Notes: a model not told the origin generated them from the sequence alone. A stretch of 64,000 bases of DNA from Bifidobacterium primatium (GCF_002802875.1 NZ_PEBI01000003.1:350306-414305), one strand, 5' to 3'; shown: positions 45,937 through 54,881, numbered from the stretch's first letter. Numbers and translations: made by a program.

Positions 45937-47070
45937 TTGGCAACTGCAACCACTGCGCAGGTCAAGCTGCATAACCGACACCAGGTACTTGACTACATCT
46001 ACCGTCACCACGGCTCGTCCAAGCAGGACATCATGCGCGACCTCGACATGAGCCTGCCGACCATCACGCAGAACCTGCGCGACCTCGAGGCCGAGGGGCT
46101 GATCCAGCGTGGTGGACTGTTCAAATCGACGGGGGGCAGGAAGCCGCAACGATACGTGTTCAACAGCCAGGCGCGATTGTCGATCGGCGTGCGCATGACG
46201 GCGAAGCAGATCATCGTATGCGCGGTGAACCTTCGCGGCGCATGCGTCAAGCGCGCCAGCGGACGCCTGCCATACGCGCATTCGGCGGCGTATTACCATC
46301 GCATCTGCCAGTTCGTCAACCAGTTCATCGACTCTCTCGGCGTGCCGTCACGGACGATTCTGGGGGTATCGTTCTGCATGCAGGGCATCGTCTCCTCCGA
46401 CGGGCAGAGCATCACGTTCGGCGAGATCCTCGGCAATACGGGACTGACGACCGATACGTTCAGCCGCGAGATCGACTATCCGTGCACGTTCATCCATGAT
46501 TCAGACGCATCCGCGATGACCGAGCTGTGGCTCGACCCGAAGATCGACAACGCGCTGTGCGTGTACCTCGAACCGTACATGGGCGGCGCCATCATCATCG
46601 ACGGGCGCCTGCGTCAGGGCAGCAGCATGCGCAACGGCACCATCGAGCACATGACCCTGGTCAAGGACGGAGCCGTCTGCTACTGCGGACGCAAGGGATG
46701 CCTCGACGCATACTGCTCGGCGAGGGTGCTGACGCAAAACCGCGAGGAAAGCCTGGAGGAGTTCTTCAACCAGGTGCGCGACGACGAATACACGCATCGC
46801 CGCGTGTTCAACATCTATCTCGACAACCTCGCGCTGGCCATCAAGAACATGCGCACCGTGCTCAACTGCGACGTGATCGTGGGAGGGCAGGCCGGGCAGT
46901 ACTTCACCAACGACGACATGGCGGACCTCAAGGCCCGCGTGCAGAGGCTCGACTCGTTCCCCGACTGCGAGTTCACCATACGAAAGAGCGCCTGCACGAC
47001 CGATCAGGACGTGCTGGGCGCGGCGCTGACCTTCGTGGAGCGGTTCATCGACGAGGTCTGCGGGCGGTAG
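45937..47070 (+). CDS. ROK-family transcriptional regulator
   Basis: 377 residues from TTG 45937, which has GGAAAGG 7 bases before it; the alternative ATG 45859 (26 codons longer) has no SD. N-terminal winged helix (HNRHQVLDYIYRHHGSSKQD, MSLPTITQNLRDLEAEGLI) binds DNA; the ROK sugar-kinase-like domain follows, with the zinc site CYCGRKGCLDAYCS. The ATP-loop of true kinases is weak, so this is a regulator that probably senses a sugar or sugar phosphate. Divergent from the class V aminotransferase. Confidence 0.88.
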   Translation: MATATTAQVKLHNRHQVLDYIYRHHGSSKQDIMRDLDMSLPTITQNLRDLEAEGLIQRGGLFKSTGGRKPQRYVFNSQARLSIGVRMTAKQIIVCAVNLRGACVKRASGRLPYAHSAAYYHRICQFVNQFIDSLGVPSRTILGVSFCMQGIVSSDGQSITFGEILGNTGLTTDTFSREIDYPCTFIHDSDASAMTELWLDPKIDNALCVYLEPYMGGAIIIDGRLRQGSSMRNGTIEHMTLVKDGAVCYCGRKGCLDAYCSARVLTQNREESLEEFFNQVRDDEYTHRRVFNIYLDNLALAIKNMRTVLNCDVIVGGQAGQYFTNDDMADLKARVQRLDSFPDCEFTIRKSACTTDQDVLGAALTFVERFIDEVCGR

Positions 47071-47110
47071 CCGCGGCAGGTCCCATATGGACCGCCGCGA
47101 ACGGAACCAC

Positions 47111-47122
47111 ATATACGTATAT
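47111..47122. other. AT-only palindrome in the spacer between ROK gene and metY
   Basis: ATATACGTATAT, a perfect 12-base dyad followed by ATACGT, in otherwise GC-rich DNA. It lies between two convergent genes. It could be a promoter or protein site for a small RNA; I see no conserved RNA. Confidence 0.25.
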
Positions 47123-47142
47123 ATACGTCCAACGCATACGGA

Positions 47143-47183
47143 AAGAGGCCGAGGATACCGGCGATCGGCGTCCTCGGCCTCTT
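47143..47183 (+). terminator. terminator after the ROK gene
   Basis: 13-base perfect arms (47143-47155 and 47171-47183) around a 15-base loop, 73 bases after the ROK stop. Confidence 0.7.
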
Positions 47184-47270
47184 GTCCGCATGTCCGCCCC
47201 TTGCAGGAAAGGCCTACGGCGCGGACATCGAAGGGAGATGTACGTGTCTTCGGACGAAGGCACGATGACA

Positions 47271-47306
47271 GGGGCCCGACGCCATCCCCCAACAACGCCG
47301 GGCCCC
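47271..47306 (-). terminator. hairpin downstream of metY
   Basis: GGGGCCCG (47271-47278) and CGGGCCCC (47299-47306) can pair, with further pairs inside. It lies 46 bases beyond the minus-strand metY stop. The 281-base spacer between the ROK gene and metY contains no other gene that I can see. Confidence 0.5.
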
Positions 47307-47351
47307 GTGCATTTTCAGCCGGGAGTAAGGTTCCCCCATCGTCCTTTCGGA

Positions 47352-48668
47352 CTACTTGGCCAGACCGGACTCACGCACGGCGGCGAAACCGGCCTTGAGG
47401 TCATCGAGGATGTCCTCGATGTTCTCGGTGCCGATGGACAGACGGATGGTGCCCTGGTGGATGCCCTGGTCCTCGAGCTCCTCCAGCGTCTCCTGGGAGT
47501 GCGTGGTGGAGGCCGGGTGGATGACGAGGGACTTCACGTCGGCCACGTTGGCCAGCAGGCTGAACAGGTGCAGGTTGTTGATGAACACGCGTGCCGCGTC
47601 CTTGCCGCCCTTGATGTCGAAGGTGAAGATGGAGCCGGCGCCGTTCGGGAAGTACTTCTTGTACAGCTCGTGGTCGCGACGGCCCTCGATGGACGGGTGG
47701 GAGACGGACTCGACCTCGGGCACGGTCTGCAGGTACTCGACGACCTTCAGCGCGTTCTCGACATGACGCTCGACACGCAGCGACAGCGTCTCGGTGCCCT
47801 GCAGGAGCAGGAATGCGGCGAACGGGGACAGCGTGGCGCCGGTGTCGCGCAGCAGGATGGCGCGGATGCGGGTCACGAACGCGGCGCCGCCCAGGGCCTC
47901 GTAGAAGTTCAGGCCGTGGTAGGACGGATCCGGCTCGGTCAGGGTCGGGAACTTGCCCGGCACCTCGGCCCAGTTGAACTTGCCGCCCTCGACGACGACG
48001 CCGCCCAGCGTGGTTCCGTGGCCGCCGATGAACTTGGTGGCGGATTCCACGACCACGTCGGCGCCGTGCTCAAGCGGACGGAACAGGTACGGGGTGGCGA
48101 AGGTGTTGTCCACGACGACCGGCAGGTGGTGCTTGTGGGCGATGGCGGAGATGGCCTCGAAGTCCGGCAGGTCGGCGTTCGGGTTGCCGAAGGTCTCGAA
48201 GTAGACGAGCTTGGTGTTCTCCTGGATGGCGTCCTCGAAGTTCTGCGGGACCTCCGGATCGACGAAGGTGGTGGTGATGCCGTCGCGCGGCAGCGTGTGC
48301 TTGAGCAGGTTGAAGGTGCCGCCGTAGATGTTCTTGGAGGAGACGATGTGGTCGCCGGACTGGGTGATGTTGCGCACGGCGTACTCGACGGCCGCGGCGC
48401 CCGAGGCGACCGCGATGCCGGCGGTGCCGCCTTCAAGGGCGGCGATGCGGTCCTCGAACACGCCCTGGGTGGAGTTGGTCAGACGACCGTAGATGTTGCC
48501 CGGGTCGGCCAGTCCGAAGCGGGCCTCGGCGTGGTCGAAGTCATGGAAGACGTAGGAGGTGGTGGCGTAGATCGGGACGGCGCGGGAATCGGTCGCCGGA
48601 TCGGCCTGCTCCTGGCCGACGTGCAGCTGCAGGGTTTCGAAACGGTAGTTCTTGTTCTTCTCAGCCAT
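47352..48668 (-). CDS. metY: O-acetylhomoserine aminocarboxypropyltransferase (O-acetylhomoserine sulfhydrylase)
   Basis: 438-residue PLP enzyme that makes homocysteine from O-acetylhomoserine and sulfide, or the O-succinyl equivalent. Cys/Met-metabolism fold with [43 protein letters not shown] lysine in [13 protein letters not shown] and the C-terminal [13 protein letters not shown]. The length (about 430) and [20 protein letters not shown] favour MetY over cystathionine gamma-synthase. ATG follows GGAG. A promoter and a dyad lie upstream. Confidence 0.9.
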   Translation of the reverse strand: MAEKNKNYRFETLQLHVGQEQADPATDSRAVPIYATTSYVFHDFDHAEARFGLADPGNIYGRLTNSTQGVFEDRIAALEGGTAGIAVASGAAAVEYAVRNITQSGDHIVSSKNIYGGTFNLLKHTLPRDGITTTFVDPEVPQNFEDAIQENTKLVYFETFGNPNADLPDFEAISAIAHKHHLPVVVDNTFATPYLFRPLEHGADVVVESATKFIGGHGTTLGGVVVEGGKFNWAEVPGKFPTLTEPDPSYHGLNFYEALGGAAFVTRIRAILLRDTGATLSPFAAFLLLQGTETLSLRVERHVENALKVVEYLQTVPEVESVSHPSIEGRRDHELYKKYFPNGAGSIFTFDIKGGKDAARVFINNLHLFSLLANVADVKSLVIHPASTTHSQETLEELEDQGIHQGTIRLSIGTENIEDILDDLKAGFAAVRESGLAK

Positions 48669-48723
48669 GATGGTGAGCTCCTTCAAGTTCGTGTCTGGCT
48701 TGTTTTTGGTTGATGACTGTGAC

Positions 48724-48751
48724 AATATCCGCTCGAAGCCCCTGTTTTCAA
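48724..48751 (-). promoter_or_regulatory. promoter of metY
   Basis: Minus-strand -35 TTGAAA (48746-48751) and -10 GATATT (48724-48729) with a 16-base spacer, giving a leader of about 49 bases before the ATG at 48668. Confidence 0.55.
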
Positions 48752-48771
48752 GCCAAAACGGGCTTTTGGCT
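48751..48771. promoter_or_regulatory. dyad operator candidate upstream of the metY -35
   Basis: AGCCAAAA-CGGGC-TTTTGGCT, an exact 8-base inverted repeat abutting the -35 of metY. TATAGCC and GATAGCC repeats lie next to it on the minus strand. A good place for a sulfur or methionine regulator to bind; the regulator is not identified here. Confidence 0.45.
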
Positions 48772-48895
48772 ATCAGGGTTGGTTATAGCCTTTTCCCAGT
48801 CGCATGTTCCCCAATGGTTTGTCGACGCCTGGGTGCGGCCGGTTTTCCCGCGGTTTTTTCATGACACGCCGATGGCCTCCCGCGCGCCGGCGGAT

Positions 48896-48985
48896 TGTGG
48901 ACACGGGGCCGGACCATCCACATGCGGCCGGGCGTACGGGCCGGTCGTCCACATGCGCCGGCCAAGGGTGGCACGGTTTTCCACA
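48896..48985. repeat. four DnaA-box-like TCCACA elements, three phased at 31-32 bases
   Basis: On the plus strand CCATCCACA (48914-48922), TCGTCCACA (48945-48953) and TTTTCCACA (48977-48985), each followed by TGC and a CG-rich run; on the minus strand GTGTCCACA (48896-48904). The consensus DnaA box is TTATCCACA, or TTGTCCACA. The spacer 48669-49034 is 366 bases with no gene; no dnaA or AT-rich unwinding region is nearby, so this is not an origin. Confidence 0.45.
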
Positions 48986-49034
48986 TGCACCGAAAACCAT
49001 GCCGCGCCGGCGACGATTGTGATGGACTCGAACC

Positions 49035-49517
49035 ATGAACCGAACATCATCCCTGCAGACGGCGCAAGACGCCAGAGCGCATGCGGCCGCCACGCCGACG
49101 CATGCGCCGCAACATCTCATCCAACTCACCATGCAGCTGCACCGGCCGGGGCTCACTCCACGCCAGCTCGGTCGCATAGGCGAGGACTACGCGGCCCTGT
49201 GGCTACGGAACCGCGGCTGGACCATCATCGACCGCAACTGGAGATCCCGGTACGGCGAACTCGACATCATCGCCATCGACCGTGTGGGGCAGCTCGCCTT
49301 CGTCGAGGTGAAGACCCGGCGCAGCGCGCATTTCGGCGCCCCGCAGGATGCCGTCGACGCGCACAAGCGCATGGCGCTGCGGCGGGCCGGACTGCAATGG
49401 CTGCAGGAGCACGGCCGTGACGTGCCGCACATGGGCATGAGGTTCGACGTACTCGCCCTCAGCGTGCTTGCCGGACGCAGGGCCCCGCAGATCCGGCACA
49501 TACCGGGGGCGTTCTGA
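49035..49517 (+). CDS. YraN family (UPF0102) endonuclease-like protein
   Basis: 160 residues. The fold of restriction endonucleases is visible in LGRIGEDYAALWLRNRGWTI, RSRYGELDIIAIDRV and LAFVEVKTRR, the last holding the catalytic E-x-K. Biological role is unknown, but the gene is usually next to comM and dprA. The start is uncertain: the ATG at 49035 adds 32 residues not needed by the family, and the in-frame ATG 49131 would give 128 residues, the usual length. Neither has a clear SD. The stop overlaps the comM start by one base. Confidence 0.82.
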   Translation: MNRTSSLQTAQDARAHAAATPTHAPQHLIQLTMQLHRPGLTPRQLGRIGEDYAALWLRNRGWTIIDRNWRSRYGELDIIAIDRVGQLAFVEVKTRRSAHFGAPQDAVDAHKRMALRRAGLQWLQEHGRDVPHMGMRFDVLALSVLAGRRAPQIRHIPGAF

Positions 49518-51052
49518 TGGCCATCGGATCCGTGACCTCCGTGGGCCTCGTCGGGCTGAAGGCCTTCACCATCACCATGCAGGCGTACGTCTCGCCCGGA
49601 CTGCCGTACTTCTCCATCATCGGCCTGCCCGACACTTCGCTTTCCGAAGCGCGCGAGCGGGTCAGGTCGGCCTGCTCCTCGACCGGGTTCGCATGGCCCC
49701 AGACGCGGGTGACGGTGAACCTCTCCCCCGCCTCGCTGCCGAAAAGCGGCGCGAGCCACGACCTGGCCATCGCGGCGAGCGTGCTGTGCGCAGGAGGGGC
49801 CATACCCCATGACGTCCTGGAGCATACGCTGGTGATGGGAGAGCTGCGACTCGACGGCTGCGTGCTGCCGATCAACGGGCTGCTGCCGATACTGCTGCAC
49901 GCGCGGGCCTGCGGAATCCGCCGGGCGTTCATCCCGCAGGGCAACCTCGACGAGGCACGGCTCGTGACCGACATCACGCTCGTGCCCGTCCGCCATGTAG
50001 GCGAGCTCATGGAGCATCTGGGCGGCCGTGCGAAATACCGCATACCGGACGACGCCGGAGCCTTCTCCCCTCCCACGTCCATCGAGGACGGACTGCGCGA
50101 GAGGGAGGTCCCCGACATGCGTCAGGTCATCGGCCAGGATCATATCAAATGGGCGTTGGAGGTGGCGGCGGCCGGTGGGCATCACATGATCATGGTCGGG
50201 CCGCCGGGTGCGGGCAAGACCATGCTGGCCTCCCGTCTTCCCGGCATCATGCCGCCGCTGAACGAACGCCAGCAGCTCGAGGTGGCGTCCATACGCTCCA
50301 TCTGCGGAACGCTGCCGTCCTATGGCATATGCGACGTTCCCCCGTACGAGGCGCCCCACCACACGGCGAGCGTCGCATCCCTGGTGGGCGGCGGCGCGGG
50401 CATCGCCAGCCCCGGCGCCATATCCCGCGCGCATGACGGGGTGCTGTTCATGGACGAGGCGCCCGAGTTCCAGCCCCGTGTGCTGCAGACCATACGCGAG
50501 CCGCTGGAGACCGGCTTCGTCTCCATATCACGCGCCAAGGGGACGGCGCACTATCCGGCGAGGTTCCAGCTCGTCATGGCCGCCAACCCCTGCCCGTGCG
50601 GCTTCGGCTGGGGCAACGGCGAGCGCTGCGTATGCAGCGTCAAGGAACGCACCCGGTACTGGAACCGGCTGTCCGGCCCGATTCTGGATCGCATCGACAT
50701 TCAGGTGACGGTGCCGCCGATATCGGATCTCACATCGGAGAGGAACCGTCCGAGCGAGTCCAGCCACGACATCCGTCTGCGCGTCATTGCGGCGCGCCAG
50801 GCCGCCGCCGAACGGTACCGCATGCATGGATGGCCCTGCAACGCCAAGGCCAGCGGAGAATGGCTGCGCGCCAACACGTCGCGCAAGGCCATGGCCCCGG
50901 TCGCCGCCGCAGTGGAGGACCAGCGCCTGAGCCTGCGCGGCGCGGACCGTGCCCTGCGTCTGGCATGGACGCTCGCGGACGTGTCCGGACGCACGTCGCC
51001 GGGCCCCGAGGACGTGGCCTGCGGCATATCCATGCGTACAAGGCTGCAATGA
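49517..51052 (+). CDS. comM: YifB/ComM-type Mg-chelatase-like AAA+ ATPase
   Basis: 511 residues. N-terminal S5-like ChlI domain (GLPDTSLSEARERVRSA), AAA+ core with Walker A VGPPGAGKTM (about 227) and Walker B GVLFMDEAPEFQPRVLQTI, Cys-rich insert MAANPCPCGFGWGNGE, sensor 2 and C-terminal lid. In competent bacteria ComM is a helicase that promotes branch migration during transformation. Start ATG overlaps the yraN stop. dprA follows after 19 bases, so the three genes form one operon. Confidence 0.93.
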   Translation: MAIGSVTSVGLVGLKAFTITMQAYVSPGLPYFSIIGLPDTSLSEARERVRSACSSTGFAWPQTRVTVNLSPASLPKSGASHDLAIAASVLCAGGAIPHDVLEHTLVMGELRLDGCVLPINGLLPILLHARACGIRRAFIPQGNLDEARLVTDITLVPVRHVGELMEHLGGRAKYRIPDDAGAFSPPTSIEDGLREREVPDMRQVIGQDHIKWALEVAAAGGHHMIMVGPPGAGKTMLASRLPGIMPPLNERQQLEVASIRSICGTLPSYGICDVPPYEAPHHTASVASLVGGGAGIASPGAISRAHDGVLFMDEAPEFQPRVLQTIREPLETGFVSISRAKGTAHYPARFQLVMAANPCPCGFGWGNGERCVCSVKERTRYWNRLSGPILDRIDIQVTVPPISDLTSERNRPSESSHDIRLRVIAARQAAAERYRMHGWPCNAKASGEWLRANTSRKAMAPVAAAVEDQRLSLRGADRALRLAWTLADVSGRTSPGPEDVACGISMRTRLQ

Positions 51053-51071
51053 AACGAGAAGGGAAACGACC

Positions 51072-52523
51072 ATGACCGACGCCTCGACCCTGCCGCTGGA
51101 CGCCGACACCCTGGCGATGGCGGTGCTGACCTTCTGCGGCGACGGACCGGATGCACTGATGTTCGCCGCCCTCAAGGGAGCGGCAAGCCCGCGGCTGCTG
51201 CTGACGCTGATAGCACGGACCGAATACGCCGCATGCCCTGCGTGGCTGCTCGGCGATGACGAGAAAGGAACCTCGCGGGCTTCGGACGCCTGCGGAAACC
51301 CGACGGATCCGGCGGTCGATTCGCAGCTCGACCGCATATTCGCCACCGGACTCACCCGCTGGGGACGAAGGGCGGACCTCCAGGCCATGAAAAGCTTCCA
51401 CACCGCCGTGGCCCGTTGGCGGCAACGGCTCGCCCGCATGCGGATCGAATCGTTCGGCAGACTCGCCGACCAGCTCACCTGCGGCGGCGGCCAATGGCTC
51501 ATCTCGCCATCGTCTCCGCAATGGCCCGGGCAGCTCAACGATCTCGCCATCCGTTCGGACTGGGCACCGCCGTTGTGTCTGTGGGGCATGGGCGACCCGT
51601 CTGCCCTGACGAGCTGCGAGGCGCCCGTGGCAGTGGTCGGCTCCCGCGAGGTGACCGACTATGGGCGGTATGTGGCACGGAACGTGGGACTCGAGGCGGC
51701 GCGCCACGGCCATCTGGTGGTCTCGGGAGGCGCAATGGGAGCGGATGCGGCGGCCCACTGGGGCGCGATCGCGGCCCAGGACGAGCGTATCGCCGGCGAC
51801 GACCCCGACCATGCCGGACGCACGGTGGCGGTGTTCGCCGGCGGCCTCGACCACCGCGGTCCCGCGCGCAACATGCCGTTGTTCGACGCCATCGTCGAAC
51901 ATGGCGGCGCGCTCGTCAGCGAAATGCCGCCCGGCACCATACCGGAGGCCCGCAGGTTCCTGCTGCGCAACCGCATCATCGCCGCGATGGCCGGGACCAT
52001 CGTCATCGCCCAGGCGCGTCACCGGTCCGGGGCGCTCAACACCGCCACATGGGCGGCCGAGATGAGCCGTGACGTGTACGCGGCGCCCGGCGACATCGAC
52101 GAGCCATACAACACCGGATGCAACCGGCTCGTCCATGACGGCAAGGCCACGCTGCTTGCCTCGGCCACCGACATCGGCGACATATGCCATGCAGGCCATG
52201 ACCCGCTCATCCGACCCGTCGCCGAGAGGAACGCACCGCCGGAACCCCGCGACGAGGAAGCCGGGGAGACGGGGACGGACGGAACGCTGAACCGCCAGCA
52301 GAGGGCCGTGGTCACGGCCATCCGCAGCTGCCGTCGACGGCATGTAGCCGCGACGCCCGACACGATACTCGACTATCTCAGACGCCGGCACCCCTCATGG
52401 CGTTGCAGCGCCGCCACGGTGCAGATCACATTGGCGGCCCTGGAAACCGCCCGAATCATCGACATGACCGGACGCGATGGCATCCGGCTCGTCACATCCC
52501 GCCAGCCGGACGCGACGGCCTAG
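51072..52523 (+). CDS. dprA: DNA processing protein DprA
   Basis: 483 residues. Rossmann-like fold: VAVVGSREVTDYGRYVARNV, HLVVSGGAMGADAAAH (the conserved SGGAxGxD, about residue 217) and RNRIIAAMAGTIVIAQARHR; a C-terminal winged helix follows (TPDTILDYLRRRHPSWRCSA). It binds single-stranded DNA and loads RecA in transformation. The N-terminal 150 residues are not strongly conserved. AAGGGA precedes the ATG by 7 bases. Last gene of the yraN-comM-dprA operon. Confidence 0.93.
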   Translation: MTDASTLPLDADTLAMAVLTFCGDGPDALMFAALKGAASPRLLLTLIARTEYAACPAWLLGDDEKGTSRASDACGNPTDPAVDSQLDRIFATGLTRWGRRADLQAMKSFHTAVARWRQRLARMRIESFGRLADQLTCGGGQWLISPSSPQWPGQLNDLAIRSDWAPPLCLWGMGDPSALTSCEAPVAVVGSREVTDYGRYVARNVGLEAARHGHLVVSGGAMGADAAAHWGAIAAQDERIAGDDPDHAGRTVAVFAGGLDHRGPARNMPLFDAIVEHGGALVSEMPPGTIPEARRFLLRNRIIAAMAGTIVIAQARHRSGALNTATWAAEMSRDVYAAPGDIDEPYNTGCNRLVHDGKATLLASATDIGDICHAGHDPLIRPVAERNAPPEPRDEEAGETGTDGTLNRQQRAVVTAIRSCRRRHVAATPDTILDYLRRRHPSWRCSAATVQITLAALETARIIDMTGRDGIRLVTSRQPDATA

Positions 52524-52527
52524 CGGA

Positions 52528-52875
52528 TCAGGCCCGCCAAAGACAGCGTTCCAGGTCGACGCGCCAGCCGCCCGCACCGGCGTTCACGCCGTCCGCGGGC
52601 GGCACGAACACCACCCCTTCCTCCTCGAGCAGGGTTCTCTGGCGCTCCGGCCCTCCGAACGCGAATCCCGGGGCAAGCGATCCATCGCGGAACACCACGC
52701 GATGGCAGGGGATCACGCCGGGCTCGGGGTTGGCGTGCAGCGCGAACCCGACGAACCGCGCGTTGCGCGGGGCGCCGGCAAGCGCCGCCACCTGACCGTA
52801 TGTGGCGACCGTGCCACGGGGAATGCGCCGCACCACGGCATACACTTTCTGCGAAAACGTCTCCATGAACCCCAT
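52528..52875 (-). CDS. MGMT-family DNA alkyl-transfer domain protein (single-domain)
   Basis: 115 residues comprising only the C-terminal DNA-binding domain of O6-alkylguanine alkyltransferases: VVRRIPRGTVATYGQVAALA, FALHANPEPGVIPCHRVV with the active Cys, and an ending QRTLLEEEGVVF. Related alkyltransferase-like (ATL) proteins carry Trp in place of Cys; here Cys is kept, so it could repair alkylated bases. The N-terminal Ada/MGMT domain is absent. Divergent from sdhA over only 40 bases. Confidence 0.85.
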   Translation of the reverse strand: MGFMETFSQKVYAVVRRIPRGTVATYGQVAALAGAPRNARFVGFALHANPEPGVIPCHRVVFRDGSLAPGFAFGGPERQRTLLEEEGVVFVPPADGVNAGAGGWRVDLERCLWRA

Positions 52876-52915
52876 TATGGCCGTTACGGCCCGGCCTTGT
52901 GCGACAATCGTGGGT

Positions 52916-54778
52916 ATGAGTCCGAAGCAGTTGGAAACACACTATGATGCGGTAATCGTCGGAGCCGGCGCGGCGGGGTTGTCCGCCGCATTGGGATTGC
53001 TCCGATCCGAGGCCTACGAGGCCATGCGGGCGGAAGGCAGGGAGCCGGACATCCTCGTCGTCTCCAAGCTCCAGCCGCTGCGTTCGCACACCGGTTCGGC
53101 GGAGGGCGGCATCGCCGCGAGCCTGGGCAACATCGAACACGACGACTGGCACTGGCACCTGTACGACACCATCAAGGGCGGCGACTGGCTGGTGGATCAG
53201 GACATGGCCGCGATTCTCGCCGAGGAGGCGCCTCGCACCGTCATCGGACTGGAGCATGACGGCGTGGCGTTCTCCCGCAACGAGGACGGCACGATCGCCC
53301 AACGCCTGTTCGGCGGGCATACGGCGAGGTTCGGCGAGCAGCCGGTGCACCGCACCGCCTACGCCGCCGACCGTATCGGCCATCAGATCCTGCATTCGCT
53401 GTGGCAGCAGTGCGTGAAGGAGAGAGTGCGGTTCGCCGAGGAATGGTATGTCAGCGACCTCGTCGTCACGCGCGGGGATTCCGGCGCCGCCAAGGTGCGG
53501 GGCCTTGTGGTGCTCGATACCCATTCCGGCAAGGTGCACGGCATCCACGCCGACAACGTCGTGCTGGCGACGGGCGGCGCCGGCAGGCTGTTCCACACCA
53601 CGTCGAATTCGTGGGATCTCACGGGCGATGGCATGGCGCTGGCCCTCGAGGCCGGGCTGCAGCTGGAGGACATCGAATTCGTGCAGTTCCATCCCACCGG
53701 CCTGGCGCATACCGGCATCCTGCTGTCCGAAGCGGCGAGAGGCGAGGGAGGCCGTCTGCTCAACGCCGACGGCGAGCATTTCATGGACCGCTATGCCCCC
53801 GGTCACGGCGACCTTGCCGCCCGCGACGTGGTATCCCGCTCGATCATGGCCGAGGTCGACGCCGGCCGCGGCGTCGCCGACCCGAAGGATCCGGACGGCC
53901 CCAAGGATTGCGTGTGGCTCGACCTGCGGGCGTTGGGCCGCGATACGTTGAAGTCGAAGCTGCCCGAGGTGTACGAGACCGTTCGCCAGTACGCGGGCCT
54001 CGATCCGGCGGAGGATCTGGTCCCCATCAAGCCGACGGCGCACTACACGATGGGTGGAATCCCCATCGGCGCCGACGGCAATGTGTATGAATTCTCCGAT
54101 GGCGCCCGCCACGGCGTGGATGGCCTGTTCGCCGCCGGCGAATGCTCCTGCGTGAGCGTGCACGGAGCCAACCGTCTCGGCGCCAACTCCCTGCTGGACG
54201 CCTGCCTGTTCGGCACCCGCACCGGCCGGAGCCTGGCCGCACGCATCGCCGAGTCCCGGGACGTCGACGAGGATGCATACCAGACGGTGGACGAGGCCGC
54301 GACCCGTCGTGAACATGCCATCAAGGCGCTGCTGGCCGGTGCTCCGCAGGATGCTGCCGACACCGGAGACGCCGATGCCGGCGCGGACAACGCCTATCGC
54401 CTGATGGCGGATCTCGGCGCGCTGATGGAGCGGGCCGCCGCAGTGCGCTGCAGCCATGACACGCTCACCGAGGCGCAAGCCGCCATCGAACGCGATCTGC
54501 TGCCCCGCGCCGAACGGCTGACGGCGCACAGCGACACCGCGGCGTTCAATCAGGAGGTCACCGCCATCATGGAGGTGCGGCATCTGCTCGTCGTCGCGCA
54601 GACCATGCTCTCTGCCGCCGATGCGCGCCATGAGTCCCGCGGCGCGTTGTTCCGCACCGACTATCCCTCACGCGACGATGGGCGTTTCCTTGCGCATTCC
54701 ATGGTCGGCAAGAGCCAGGAGGTCCTGTGGCAGCCGGTCACCATCACCGACTATCCGCCGAAGGCACGCGCCTACTAG
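52916..54778 (+). CDS. sdhA: succinate dehydrogenase/fumarate reductase flavoprotein subunit
   Basis: 620 residues. FAD motif VIVGAGAAGLSAALGLL; LRSHTGSAEGGIAAS with the flavin-linked His (about 58); IEFVQFHPTGLAHTG with substrate-binding His; HGANRLGANSLLDACLFG. In organisms without a full TCA cycle the enzyme works as fumarate reductase or supplies aspartate-derived metabolites; which is not known here. No SD before the ATG; GACAAT at 52903-52908 ends 7 bases before it, so the transcript may be leaderless. sdhB follows after 149 bases with two hairpins between. Confidence 0.88.
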   Translation: MSPKQLETHYDAVIVGAGAAGLSAALGLLRSEAYEAMRAEGREPDILVVSKLQPLRSHTGSAEGGIAASLGNIEHDDWHWHLYDTIKGGDWLVDQDMAAILAEEAPRTVIGLEHDGVAFSRNEDGTIAQRLFGGHTARFGEQPVHRTAYAADRIGHQILHSLWQQCVKERVRFAEEWYVSDLVVTRGDSGAAKVRGLVVLDTHSGKVHGIHADNVVLATGGAGRLFHTTSNSWDLTGDGMALALEAGLQLEDIEFVQFHPTGLAHTGILLSEAARGEGGRLLNADGEHFMDRYAPGHGDLAARDVVSRSIMAEVDAGRGVADPKDPDGPKDCVWLDLRALGRDTLKSKLPEVYETVRQYAGLDPAEDLVPIKPTAHYTMGGIPIGADGNVYEFSDGARHGVDGLFAAGECSCVSVHGANRLGANSLLDACLFGTRTGRSLAARIAESRDVDEDAYQTVDEAATRREHAIKALLAGAPQDAADTGDADAGADNAYRLMADLGALMERAAAVRCSHDTLTEAQAAIERDLLPRAERLTAHSDTAAFNQEVTAIMEVRHLLVVAQTMLSAADARHESRGALFRTDYPSRDDGRFLAHSMVGKSQEVLWQPVTITDYPPKARAY

Positions 54779-54788
54779 CGGACGCATG

Positions 54789-54839
54789 ACGAGCGCGGCT
54801 CATGGGCCCTTCCCGCGCGCCGCGCTCGTGAACACTCAT
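54789..54839 (+). terminator. hairpin 1 between sdhA and sdhB
   Basis: 11-base perfect arms (54789-54799 and 54829-54839). Together with hairpin 2 it might limit transcription from sdhA into sdhB or stabilise the upstream mRNA. Confidence 0.45.
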
Positions 54840-54847
54840 TGATGATT

Positions 54848-54881
54848 GCGTCGTCCCGGCCCGCCATCGCCGGGACGACGC
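54848..54881 (+). terminator. hairpin 2 between sdhA and sdhB
   Basis: 12-base perfect GC-rich arms (54848-54859 and 54870-54881) with a 10-base loop, ending 46 bases before the sdhB start. There is no U tract, so it may be attenuating rather than terminating. Confidence 0.45.

Noticed and set aside
46527-48713. Long plus-strand frame covering ROK and metY
   Set aside because: It spans two genes and a terminator pair and lacks motifs; produced by high GC content.
48896-48985. Chromosomal replication origin
   Set aside because: Although DnaA-like boxes occur, there is no AT-rich unwinding region and no dnaA, dnaN or recF next to them.
47071-49034. SAM riboswitch or T-box for metY
   Set aside because: The leader from the predicted start (about 49 bases) is too short for either and shows no T-box or SAM core pattern.
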